Both the position numbers and the translations under genes were made by a program. From Candidatus Latescibacterota bacterium (GTDB taxonomy: Bacteria > JAAXHH01), in NCBI GenBank assembly GCA_012270975.1, contig JAAXHH010000141.1, positions 469,089 to 533,088 on the forward strand: a DNA stretch of 64,000 nucleotides. Reading direction: 5' to 3'. Positions 51,771 to 60,270 of the stretch are shown here, in pieces; within the stretch, counting starts at the first letter, position 1; each line of letters opens with the position of its first letter. The notes under the pieces are model-generated. The model was not told the origin of the DNA, made no database searches, and was given only the letters and a program-made list of their open reading frames with translations.

Positions 51771-52991
51771 CTAAAGCATGGCCACGATCCGGCTTCTCAT
51801 ACGATCCAGCCATCCTCCTTCCGTACCATTTTGCCATTCCTTTCCCGATGGGTTGTCCAAGACGTAGCGCAACAGGCCCGCACCGGTCGCGTACACCGGC
51901 GCGTCCTCCTCCCTGGCCAGACCGGGAACTTCCTTCGGCACGCCGATTTTTGCCGACATGCCGAAGACCTGTTCCGCCAGTTTCGCGATGCCCGGTATCT
52001 GCGCACCGCCCCCGGTGATTACGATGCCGGTACCGACCAGGTGTTCGCATCCACTTCTCCTGATTTCGTCCCGGGCGAGGATCAGAAGCTCCTTGATCCG
52101 CGGTCCCGTTACAAATGCCAGTTCCTCCCGCGTGACCTGCCGTGACGGGCGGCCGCCGACTCCGGGCACTTCGATCATGTTGTCCCGCTCTGAACGGACA
52201 TACACCGCGCTTGCGTAGCTGCGCTTTATTCGTTCGGCATCTTCATGGGGCGTTCGGAGACCGATAGCGATATCGTTCGTAAGGTTTACGCCGCCGGCCG
52301 GAATTACCGACGAATGCCGGATGCTGCCGTCGTGGAACAACGCGACGTCCGTGGTCCCTCCGCCTAGGTCGAGGAGAACGACACCCAATTCCTTCTCATC
52401 GTTTGTGACCACGGCGTGGCTCGCCGCGATCGAATTCAGAACGAGGTCCCTCACGCATATTCCGGACTGCGTGATGCATTTTCGGACGTTCTGATGAGCG
52501 TTGACCGCTCCGGTAACGATGTGCACCAACACTTCGAGCCGGACCCCCGACATGCCGCAGGGGTCGGGGATTCTGTGCTGGTCGTCCACGATGTAGTCCT
52601 GCGGGATCACGTGGAGGACCTGCCGGTCAGTCGGAATCCTCAGGGCCGTCGCGGAATCCTGGGCGCGCGCAACGTCCTCCTGCGTAACGCCGCGGTTTCC
52701 GTCGGGGGCGATGGCCACGGCGCCCCTGCTGTTGACGCTTTCGATGTGTTCGCCTGAAATACCTGCGACGACCTCGTTGACCTTGACGCCGGCCGCCTGT
52801 TCCGCCGCATCGAGCGCCTGCGTGATCGCGCTAGTGGCCTGGTCCATGTTGACCACGACACCGCGCCTGATCCCGTGTGAGGGACTTGTTCCTTCGCTCA
52901 GAATATGGAGGCCGCCGTCCGTCGTCTCGCCGATCAGCACGACGGTTTTGGTGGTGCCTATGTCAAGGGCGGCTATGAATTCACCGGCCAT
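51771..52991 (-). CDS. ftsA: Cell division protein FtsA
   Basis: 406 residues. The actin-like tether of FtsZ to the membrane. ATP-binding loops AALDIGTTKTVVLIG near residue 8-22, VVLLDLGGGTTDVALF near 200 and GIVITGGGAQIPG near 333. The SHS2/1C subdomain lies near 85-165. The C-terminal amphipathic helix (GGWLDRMRSRIVAML) for membrane binding is present. ATG 52991 has AAAGGAG ahead; the frame extends to 53054 inside ftsQ. Confidence 0.96.
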   Translation of the reverse strand: MAGEFIAALDIGTTKTVVLIGETTDGGLHILSEGTSPSHGIRRGVVVNMDQATSAITQALDAAEQAAGVKVNEVVAGISGEHIESVNSRGAVAIAPDGNRGVTQEDVARAQDSATALRIPTDRQVLHVIPQDYIVDDQHRIPDPCGMSGVRLEVLVHIVTGAVNAHQNVRKCITQSGICVRDLVLNSIAASHAVVTNDEKELGVVLLDLGGGTTDVALFHDGSIRHSSVIPAGGVNLTNDIAIGLRTPHEDAERIKRSYASAVYVRSERDNMIEVPGVGGRPSRQVTREELAFVTGPRIKELLILARDEIRRSGCEHLVGTGIVITGGGAQIPGIAKLAEQVFGMSAKIGVPKEVPGLAREEDAPVYATGAGLLRYVLDNPSGKEWQNGTEGGWLDRMRSRIVAML

Positions 52992-53007
52992 GTGAAACTC
53001 CTTTGCC

Positions 53008-53850
53008 TTACGAACGCCGCTCCCGGGACTGAGCGGACACGATCGGTCGGACAATCACCTGGTCCTTGAACCGCAGGTCGATCAGCCGGGTTCTTATAGC
53101 GTCGGCTTCCAACCGGTCCACCGTTCGTTTCAACATCTCGATCTTCCTGGGATAGTGGCCTGTCCCGAATCTTATGGCCAATCCCCCTTCGACCATGTAG
53201 GCGATCGGATCATGCTGGCTGGATACGTGAACCTCGGACAATTCGTCGTACAGTCCCGGAGAAAGCGTTCTCAACACCCGTATCAGGTAGAGTGCGCGGC
53301 CCACCTCGGGACTGACCAGCATGGCGTCTCTCAGCGTTTCGAAAGCACGGTCCTGCCGGACCGCATTGTCCGACAGGGACAGGTCGCCTTGCGCGCCTAC
53401 GGTGATCACGGGCAGGTCCGGCAGTCCCTTTCCCGTCGACAGCGGGATCAACTCGGCGCGCTCCGAGATGCCATAGAGTCGATCCAGCTGTACAAAGGCC
53501 ACGGGCCGCAGTTCACCCACCCGTATAACGACGGTACCGGGCAACCTCCTGACCAGCGCGACGCGTTCGAACCGACGGTCCAGCATCAGCCGCCGCTCGG
53601 TCTCCGCCAGGTTGGCCGACCAGATGTTCCGCCCCCTTTCAAGGCCGGAAACCGCGATGATATCTTCTTTGCCGACATACCTGTTCCCTTCGACGACGAT
53701 GGTGTTCAGACTGAACGCCGGCGAGGTTTTCGTCCATCTGTACAATGTCATGCTTCCAAGGACCAGTCCCGCCGTCATGCCGGCGGTGACCAGGACGGCG
53801 GCAAGACCGCACATCAACCGGTATATGAAACGCTTCCAGTTCAGACTCAT
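53008..53850 (-). CDS. ftsQ: Cell division protein FtsQ
   Basis: 280 residues. A short cytoplasmic start, one membrane helix (~14-35), a POTRA domain (NTIVVEGNRYVGKEDIIAVSG near 49-69, then RRFERVALVRRLPGTVVIRV) and an FtsQ beta domain. It links FtsL and FtsB-type partners in the divisome. ATG 53850 overlaps the murB stop by 4 nt (ATGA). No ddl gene is found between murB and ftsQ. Confidence 0.93.
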   Translation of the reverse strand: MSLNWKRFIYRLMCGLAAVLVTAGMTAGLVLGSMTLYRWTKTSPAFSLNTIVVEGNRYVGKEDIIAVSGLERGRNIWSANLAETERRLMLDRRFERVALVRRLPGTVVIRVGELRPVAFVQLDRLYGISERAELIPLSTGKGLPDLPVITVGAQGDLSLSDNAVRQDRAFETLRDAMLVSPEVGRALYLIRVLRTLSPGLYDELSEVHVSSQHDPIAYMVEGGLAIRFGTGHYPRKIEMLKRTVDRLEADAIRTRLIDLRFKDQVIVRPIVSAQSRERRS

Positions 53851-54773
53851 AGCACACCCGATTTCATTACCTGAACCTCGAGTTCAAGGGCTACGCCGGT
53901 CCGCTCGAAGACCCGCTCGCGAACCATGTCGATCAGCCGCAACGCGTCCGACGCCGTGGCGCCTCCCTGGTTGACAACGAAATTACCGTGGACGTCGGAC
54001 ACCCTCGATCCGCCGACCTGAAGGCCCTTGCAACCGGCCGCGTCGATCAGCCTTCCGGCCTTGTCGCCCTCGGGGTTTTTAAACATGCATCCCGCGCTCT
54101 GGTCCGAGGACGGCTGCGTGCGCTTTCTGTATTCTGTAAAGTCACGGATGCGTTCATACACGTTTTCCGGTTCATCCGGCGTCAGCCTGAACACGGCCCC
54201 GGTCACGATGCTGTCCCGGTCGAGACCGCTTTCCCGGTAGGAAAACCCGGCCTCGGAAGCCGGGATCGTCACCACGTTGCCGGGGGGCTGAAGCAGCTCT
54301 ATGGACTCCAGCACCCGGCTCAGATCGCTCCCGTGGGCTCCGGCGTTGCCCCGGATGGAACCGCCGACCACCCCGGGTATCCCCGTGCAGAACTCCAGCC
54401 CGCTCAGTCCTGTCGCCGCCGCCGACCACGCGAGTCGAGGCAGGCTCACTCCCGCGCCCGCACGGATGAATTCACCTTCCTGTTTCAACTGCCACAGCGT
54501 CCCCTCCTCCGGAGTCGAGCCCCGTATCTTTATCACCAGCCCCCGGAACCCCTCGTCCGAGAAGAGCACGTTGCTTCCGTTTCCCAACACCAGCCAGGGT
54601 ATCTCGCGCACGTGAGCGGCGGTGACGACTTCCAGCAGTTCCGACCGGGTTTCCGGCAGACACATCACGTCGGCCGCTCCCCCGACCCGGTAGGTGGAAT
54701 GCCGGTCGAGGCCCTCGTTGCGCCGTAGCCGGTCCGCGGGGATCAGCCCGCTGAGGATTTCGAAGGGTTCCAT
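53847..54773 (-). CDS. murB: UDP-N-acetylenolpyruvoylglucosamine reductase
   Basis: 308 residues. It reduces UDP-GlcNAc-enolpyruvate to UDP-MurNAc with NADPH and FAD. The FAD-binding part begins with DRHSTYRVGGAADVMC near residue 24; ipGLSGLEFCTGIPGVVGGSIRGNAGAHG near 125-150 is the MurB hallmark region; the proton donor Ser lies in SAGCMFKNPEGDKAG near 230. Size and lack of the type I extra domain make it a type II MurB-like enzyme. It starts 4 bp behind murC. Confidence 0.95.
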   Translation of the reverse strand: MEPFEILSGLIPADRLRRNEGLDRHSTYRVGGAADVMCLPETRSELLEVVTAAHVREIPWLVLGNGSNVLFSDEGFRGLVIKIRGSTPEEGTLWQLKQEGEFIRAGAGVSLPRLAWSAAATGLSGLEFCTGIPGVVGGSIRGNAGAHGSDLSRVLESIELLQPPGNVVTIPASEAGFSYRESGLDRDSIVTGAVFRLTPDEPENVYERIRDFTEYRKRTQPSSDQSAGCMFKNPEGDKAGRLIDAAGCKGLQVGGSRVSDVHGNFVVNQGGATASDALRLIDMVRERVFERTGVALELEVQVMKSGVL

Positions 54774-54776
54774 GGG

Positions 54777-56177
54777 CTAGGCTCCGCGGTTCCGCAACAG
54801 TTCGCATAGCTGCCGCCCAACCTCGTCGATGTCCCCCGCGCCGAGCGTCAGAACCATATCCCCCTCCTCGAGATCGTCCACGAGAGCAGCCGCCACCTGG
54901 CCTTTGTCGGGGATGTATGTGACGTCCCCACCGCATTCCCGCGAAGCCTGTACGATCACCTCGCCTGTAATTCCTTCCCGCGGCGATTCCCTGGAGGGGT
55001 ATACGTCCGTCACGATCGTCCGGTATGCCGGGAACCGCCCGAGAACGCGTCCGAATTCACGGCGCAGATGCTGCGTACGGCTGTAGAGGTGCGGCTGGAA
55101 CACCACGAAAATGCGCCTGGCTCCCGTGTTGGAGAGGGCGAGCAACGCCGCCTCGATTTCCACGGGGTGATGGGCATAGTCATCCACTACAGCGACACCC
55201 TGGATCCTGCCCAACAATTCGAAACGTCTCTTCAGGCCCCGGTATTCCGCCAGGGCCGCCACGGCCCGCTCGACGGGTATCTCGAGATAATCGGCCACGG
55301 CGATGGACGCCAGGGCGTTGAGCAGGTTGCATACGCCCGGTTGAGGCAACACCAGCCGGCCGGACGGAACATCCCGCACATACACCTCAGCGGCCATGCG
55401 CCAACCGTCCGACTCCACCTGCTCGGCCCGGATGGAGGCGTGTTTTGAAAGTCCGTAAGTAATCAGCCGGCGTCGCATAGCGGAACTTATCCTGCTTATG
55501 CCCGGGTTGTCAGCGCACACGAATACCGGTCCGTCCACGGGCACGAGATGGGCGAAGGCGATAAAGGCTTCATCGATGGCCTTTTGTGAACCGTAGTACT
55601 CAATGTGGTCTGCATCTACCGAAGTAATCACGGCCATCTTCGGGGCCAGGACATGGAACGATCGATCGTATTCGTCGGCTTCCACGACCATCCAGGGGCC
55701 GCTTCCACGCCGCACGTTGGATCCGTTTTCCGTCATGATCCCGCCTATGGCGGCGGTCGGATCCAGTCCCGCCGCGGACAGCACCCGGACGATCATGGAC
55801 GATGTGGACGTCTTCCCGTGGGTGCCCGCCACGGCGATACCCTGCATTCCGCGCATCAGCGTGCCGAGCAGGTCCGCTCGGGTAACGGCAAGCTGGCCCC
55901 GCCGCCGGGCGGCCGCGAGCTCGGGATTGTCCGCCGGTATGGCGGCGGAATATACGATCAGATCGGCCCCTGCCGCGTTGTCCGGGTTGTGGCCTTGAAA
56001 GACCGAAGCTCCGAGACCGCTGAGACGGTCCGTCAACGGCGAGCGCCGGAGGTCCGATCCGCTTACTTCGTGTCCGTATTCAAGCATCAGTTCACCCAGT
56101 CCGCTCATTCCGATTCCACCTATGCCGATGAAATGCACACGGCGGCATGCAAGCACGTGTTCACGCCGGTCAGTCAT
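54777..56177 (-). CDS. murC: UDP-N-acetylmuramate-L-alanine ligase
   Basis: 466 residues. It adds L-Ala to UDP-MurNAc. N-terminal nucleotide-sugar loop GIGGIGMSGLGELM near residue 19, ATP-binding GTHGKTSTSSM near 117, EADEYDRSF near 170 and DDYAHHPVEI near 340 (MurC signature). It overlaps ftsW by 8 nt. The usual murG between ftsW and murC is missing. Confidence 0.97.
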   Translation of the reverse strand: MTDRREHVLACRRVHFIGIGGIGMSGLGELMLEYGHEVSGSDLRRSPLTDRLSGLGASVFQGHNPDNAAGADLIVYSAAIPADNPELAAARRRGQLAVTRADLLGTLMRGMQGIAVAGTHGKTSTSSMIVRVLSAAGLDPTAAIGGIMTENGSNVRRGSGPWMVVEADEYDRSFHVLAPKMAVITSVDADHIEYYGSQKAIDEAFIAFAHLVPVDGPVFVCADNPGISRISSAMRRRLITYGLSKHASIRAEQVESDGWRMAAEVYVRDVPSGRLVLPQPGVCNLLNALASIAVADYLEIPVERAVAALAEYRGLKRRFELLGRIQGVAVVDDYAHHPVEIEAALLALSNTGARRIFVVFQPHLYSRTQHLRREFGRVLGRFPAYRTIVTDVYPSRESPREGITGEVIVQASRECGGDVTYIPDKGQVAAALVDDLEEGDMVLTLGAGDIDEVGRQLCELLRNRGA

Positions 56178-57312
56178 ACTGGAGTCTCTGTCGACGGTAG
56201 GTCATTCTGGATATGTTCAGCAGGATCCCGATACTCATCATGCAGAACAACAGCCAGGAACCTCCGTAACTCAGAAAGGGAAGCGGCAGCCCCGTAGTGG
56301 GCAGCATGCCCGTCACCACCCCGATGTTCACCAGTACGTGCAGCGTGATGAGCATGGTCAGTCCCGACGCCAGGAAAAAGCCGAAGGCATCGGGCGCGCG
56401 GCGGGCGATTCGGATCCCCCGCCAGGCGAAGACGGCAAAGAGGGCCAGCACCGCAAGCGACCCCAGAAATCCGAGTTCTTCGCCGATCACCGCGAACACG
56501 AAATCCGTGTGGGGATCGGGAAGAAACAGGAACTTTTGCCGGCTTTGCCCCAAACCGATGCCGAATACGCCTCCCGTACCCAGGCCGATCAGCGCCTGTT
56601 GCAACTGGTAGTCCGCGCCTTGCAGATTGCCGGCCTGCTCGACGGAACTGCCGAAAAACCGGTCGAAGTAGGCCATGAGACGCTGCCGGCTGTGTGTGGA
56701 CGAGTACAGCTTGAAGAATAGGGCCGGAAGCATGAACCCCACGGCGCCCGCGAGGTGCAGCAACCGGGCCCGGCCCACGTAGAGCATCGCGAAAGCGGTT
56801 ACGGCCAGGACGATCGCCGTGCCGTAATCCGGCTGCAGTAAGATCAGAAGGCAGGTGGCACCCGCCACGGCCAGTCCGGGCAGCAATCCGATAACAAGCC
56901 GGTCCATCACGTTCTGGTGCCTGTCCAGCCAATAGGCCAGGAACAGGACCAGGGCGATCTTGATCCCCTCTGCAGGCTGTATCGTCATGGAGAACAGATT
57001 CAACGTGCGCGTCGCCCCCCGGATGGTCAGCCCGATGCCGGGAACAAACAGGAGCAGAAGAATCACCAGGCCGACGGCCATCCATACCGGTGCCCACTTT
57101 TTCTGTTTCTGGTAATTCAGGCTGGCGAACAGGACCAGGATGACGATCCCGAGGATCAACCGGACCAGGTAGCGTTTTACGAAAAACCCGCTGTCGCCGG
57201 AAAACATCTCTTCGGCTACGGCTGAACTCGCGCTGTAAACCATGACCGACCCCACGCCCAGTAGGAGCAGGGACGAGACCAGCAAGGGAAGGTCGATGCG
57301 CTGACGTAACAC
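56170..57312 (-). CDS. ftsW: Division SEDS glycosyltransferase FtsW
   Basis: 380 residues, about ten membrane helices. Peptidoglycan polymerase of the divisome, partner of FtsI. The N-terminal GVGSVMVYSASS, the TIQPAEGIKIALVLFLAYW stretch, LLQPDYGTAIV with the catalytic Asp near residue 155, PDPHTDFVFAVIGEELGF near 260 and GLPLPFLSYGGSWL near the end are all typical. Start is GTG 57312 with AAAGGGG ahead, 3 bp after murF. It directly abuts murF, where mraY and murD are usually found. Confidence 0.95.
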   Translation of the reverse strand: MLRQRIDLPLLVSSLLLLGVGSVMVYSASSAVAEEMFSGDSGFFVKRYLVRLILGIVILVLFASLNYQKQKKWAPVWMAVGLVILLLLFVPGIGLTIRGATRTLNLFSMTIQPAEGIKIALVLFLAYWLDRHQNVMDRLVIGLLPGLAVAGATCLLILLQPDYGTAIVLAVTAFAMLYVGRARLLHLAGAVGFMLPALFFKLYSSTHSRQRLMAYFDRFFGSSVEQAGNLQGADYQLQQALIGLGTGGVFGIGLGQSRQKFLFLPDPHTDFVFAVIGEELGFLGSLAVLALFAVFAWRGIRIARRAPDAFGFFLASGLTMLITLHVLVNIGVVTGMLPTTGLPLPFLSYGGSWLLFCMMSIGILLNISRMTYRRQRLQYD

Positions 57313-57315
57313 GGG

Positions 57316-58737
57316 TCACCCCTTTACGGGCCTGCACAGTGCTTCTGCCATGGATTCCACGATGGTTTCCATTCGCATGCCGCGCGATCCCTTGACCAGG
57401 ATCACGTCGCCGTCTCTGATTTCCGCCAGGGCGGATGCCGCCGCCTCGTCGTTGGACGAACAGGCCACGACGCGAGAAGCCGGCATGCCTTCGTCCACGG
57501 CGGCTTCGGCGATATCGCGGGCCAGATTGCCCACCGTGACGATCCGTTCCGCCACGCCCGCGGCGTGTTTTCCGATTTCCCTGTGCGCCGCTCTGCCCGT
57601 TTCGCCCAGTTCCAGCATGTCCCCCAGGACGACCAGTTTACGGCCAGCGGTAGCCGCCAGCGCGTCCAGGGCCGCTTTCATAGACGACGGATTGGCATTG
57701 TACGTATCGTCGATCAGATGCACGGCGCCCATCTTTCTGTATTCCATCCGCATGGGCGTTGGACCTACGCACTGCAGCGCGCGTGCGATGCTATTGTCGT
57801 CGATGCCAAAGAGCCGGCCCACCGCCACGGCGGCCACGGCATTCATGACCTGGTGCTCCCCCGTCAGGTTCGTGCGGAAGACCGCTCCATCAGACAAGGT
57901 GAAAACCGACCCGGACAACTCGGTCGTGGTGCGGACGAGCCTGACGTCCGACCCGGCGCCGCGTCCAAACGTGATCACCTGCGCGCGACTGCGGCCGGCC
58001 TGCTTCATGACGAGGGGATCGTCAGCGTTCAGGACCGCGTTGCCGTCCTCCGGCAGGTGGTCCAGGATCTCGCCCTTGGCCCGGGCGATGCCTTCGATCG
58101 ACTCGAAAAACTCGATATGCGCGGGTCCCACGTTGGTGATCACGCCCACGGACGGACGGGTCATGCGGGCCAGCCGGCTCAGTTCGCCCGCCCTGTTCAT
58201 GCCCAGCTCAAGCACAGCGGCGCCATGGTCTTCCTCCAGAGAAAACAGCGTCTCGGAGACGCCCAGTTGACTGTTCAGGTTCCCCGGCGTTTTGAATACC
58301 CGGTAGCGCTCACTCAGCACAGAAGCGATCATGTTCTTCGTGGTGGTCTTCCCATTGGAACCCGTGACCGCGATTACCGGCAGATCGAACCGGTTTCGGT
58401 GCCAGCCTGCGAAGGCCTGCAGCGCCGGAAGTACTTCGGGCACGACGATCCGCGCGCCGTCCGGGGAATCCCAGTCCGGCCGCCCGTCGTGCCAGTCTGC
58501 CGTTACCAGGGAAGCCTGCGCCCCCGATCGCACGGCTTCAGGCACGAAATCGTGACCGTCGTATCGTTCACCTGAAATCGCGACGAACAGATTGCCCTCG
58601 AGAATACGCCGGGTATCCGAACAAACGCCCGTGATCCGGCTGTCCCGAAGCGCAGGGACGGGTACGTGCAGTCTTCCGCCCATGATACCGGCTATTTCGA
58701 GCAGCGTGGGGGCCGCCGTCCCATTGCGACTATCCAT
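57316..58737 (-). CDS. murF: UDP-MurNAc-tripeptide:D-Ala-D-Ala ligase
   Basis: 473 residues. It adds D-Ala-D-Ala to the UDP-MurNAc tripeptide. N-terminal MurF domain with GVCSDTRRILEGNLFVA near 37, ATP loop AVTGSNGKTTTKNM near 117, NVGPAHIEFF near 204 and DDTYNANPSSM near 330. The frame extends to 58776, but ATG 58737 with GAGG ahead overlaps the murE stop by 8 nt and is preferred. Confidence 0.96.
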   Translation of the reverse strand: MDSRNGTAAPTLLEIAGIMGGRLHVPVPALRDSRITGVCSDTRRILEGNLFVAISGERYDGHDFVPEAVRSGAQASLVTADWHDGRPDWDSPDGARIVVPEVLPALQAFAGWHRNRFDLPVIAVTGSNGKTTTKNMIASVLSERYRVFKTPGNLNSQLGVSETLFSLEEDHGAAVLELGMNRAGELSRLARMTRPSVGVITNVGPAHIEFFESIEGIARAKGEILDHLPEDGNAVLNADDPLVMKQAGRSRAQVITFGRGAGSDVRLVRTTTELSGSVFTLSDGAVFRTNLTGEHQVMNAVAAVAVGRLFGIDDNSIARALQCVGPTPMRMEYRKMGAVHLIDDTYNANPSSMKAALDALAATAGRKLVVLGDMLELGETGRAAHREIGKHAAGVAERIVTVGNLARDIAEAAVDEGMPASRVVACSSNDEAAASALAEIRDGDVILVKGSRGMRMETIVESMAEALCRPVKG

Positions 58738-60220
58738 AGTGTGCCTCGAGACATTCCCGGGCCTTGATCCGGTCATCGAACTCGATCTGCGATTCGCCCA
58801 CGATCTGGTAGGCCGTGTCCCCTCTTCCGGCGATCAGCACGGTGTCTCCATCACCCGCTTCGCTCAGGGCCTTGCGGATCGCTTCGCCGCGGTCCTGGAC
58901 TATATGGGATCGGACCTGGGGCAGGAGTCCGGGCTCGATGTCCCGTATGATCCGGTCAGGCGGTTCCGTTCTCGGATTATCGGTCGTCACGATGACCACG
59001 TCGGCGTGGGTGGACGCCGCCCGGGCCATCAGCGGCCGTTTGCCCGGGTCCCGGTCCCCGCCGCAACCGAATACGACCGTCAGGCTTCCCCGGGTCCATT
59101 CGCGGCAGGCGGACAACGCGGCGCCGAGCGCGTCGGGCGTGTGGGCAAAGTCCACGAGCACGTTGAAGGGCTGTCCGGCGTCGACGCGCTCGAGCCGGCC
59201 CGGTACCCTTACTCCGGCCATGGCCCGGTTCATCAATTCGCAGTCGATATCGAATCCGAGCCCCACGGTAATCGCCGCCAGGGCGTTGTACGCGTTGAAA
59301 CGGCCCAAAAGCGGCAGGGTCAGTCTGAAAGGGCGGCCTGAGTTAACCTGCACCTCGAAGGAGGTCCGGTCCGCGTAGTATCCTATCGGTCCCGCCCTTC
59401 GGACGTCCGCCTTCTTGTCCAGTCCGAACGAGCGCACCCGCGCGCGCGAAGCGTTCTTGAAATGGACGTAGGCCGGGTCGTCCATGTTCAGTGCGGCGTG
59501 GCCATCCTCCCCGAGGTATTCCGAGAAGAGCAACATCTTGGCCTCCCGGTAAGCGTCGAAGGTCTTGTGGTCGTCCAGGTGTTCCCGAGAGAGATTCGTA
59601 AAAACGCCCGCGGTGAACCGCAGACCGGCCAGCCGCCGCCAGACCAGGCTGTGCGAGGAGACTTCCATGACGGCACATTCGCCCCCACGGTCCCGTATCT
59701 TACTTAAGGTGCGGTGCAGTTCCATCGGATAGGGCGTGGTGTGGCTGAGCTTCCAATCGAGTACTTCGCCCTTGAACCGGCTGCCCAGTGTGCCGATTCC
59801 GCCCACGGACCAGCCGCATTCCCGCAGAATGGCCTCGATCAGCAGGGACACGGTCGTCTTTCCGTTGGTTCCCGTAATGCCGATCAGACGCAGACCGTCC
59901 GCCGGTCGTCCGTAGTACGCCGCGGCCATCAGACCCAATGCCCTGGAGGTGTCCGGGACGATCACCACGGTCGCATCATCGAGGCGCTCCTCACTTTCCT
60001 GGACCACGACCGAGGCGCCCCGCGCCACCGCGTCGCGGACGTACCTGTGACCGTCGCGGCCCGATGGCTCGCGCAACGCGACGAAAACGTCGCCGGGCTC
60101 AACGGACCTCGAATCGTGCACGATGGTTCTTATTTCCTGGTCCGCCTGATCCGCCTGGTCCGCCCGGCCGATAACCGTTTTTCGAGGCAGCGCATCCAGC
60201 AATTTCGACAGCTGTATCAA
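58730..60220 (-). CDS. murE: UDP-MurNAc-tripeptide synthetase, meso-DAP type
   Basis: 496 residues. It adds the third amino acid to UDP-MurNAc-Ala-Glu. ATP loop GITGTNGKTTVSLL near 112; carbamylated-Lys region further on; the specificity motif DNPR (TTDNPRTE) near 411 indicates meso-diaminopimelate rather than lysine. An in-frame TAG lies 13-15 nt upstream and no ATG occurs before the N-terminal domain, so TTG 60220 is the start, with GAGGG ahead. A threefold 9-nt repeat encodes ADQADQADQ at residues ~20-28. Confidence 0.95.
   Translation of the reverse strand: MIQLSKLLDALPRKTVIGRADQADQADQEIRTIVHDSRSVEPGDVFVALREPSGRDGHRYVRDAVARGASVVVQESEERLDDATVVIVPDTSRALGLMAAAYYGRPADGLRLIGITGTNGKTTVSLLIEAILRECGWSVGGIGTLGSRFKGEVLDWKLSHTTPYPMELHRTLSKIRDRGGECAVMEVSSHSLVWRRLAGLRFTAGVFTNLSREHLDDHKTFDAYREAKMLLFSEYLGEDGHAALNMDDPAYVHFKNASRARVRSFGLDKKADVRRAGPIGYYADRTSFEVQVNSGRPFRLTLPLLGRFNAYNALAAITVGLGFDIDCELMNRAMAGVRVPGRLERVDAGQPFNVLVDFAHTPDALGAALSACREWTRGSLTVVFGCGGDRDPGKRPLMARAASTHADVVIVTTDNPRTEPPDRIIRDIEPGLLPQVRSHIVQDRGEAIRKALSEAGDGDTVLIAGRGDTAYQIVGESQIEFDDRIKARECLEAHYG
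60136..60162. repeat. Three tandem 9-nt repeats inside murE
   Basis: CCTGGTCCG, CCTGATCCG, CCTGGTCCG in direct succession on the plus strand. In frame on the minus strand they give a QAD/ADQ triplet repeat in the MurE N-terminal domain. Copy number could change by slippage without breaking the frame. Confidence 0.8.
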
Positions 60221-60270
60221 CGCCTTGACCCTCTATGTCGTCGTCCGCGCGAATGCGAACGATCAAACGG

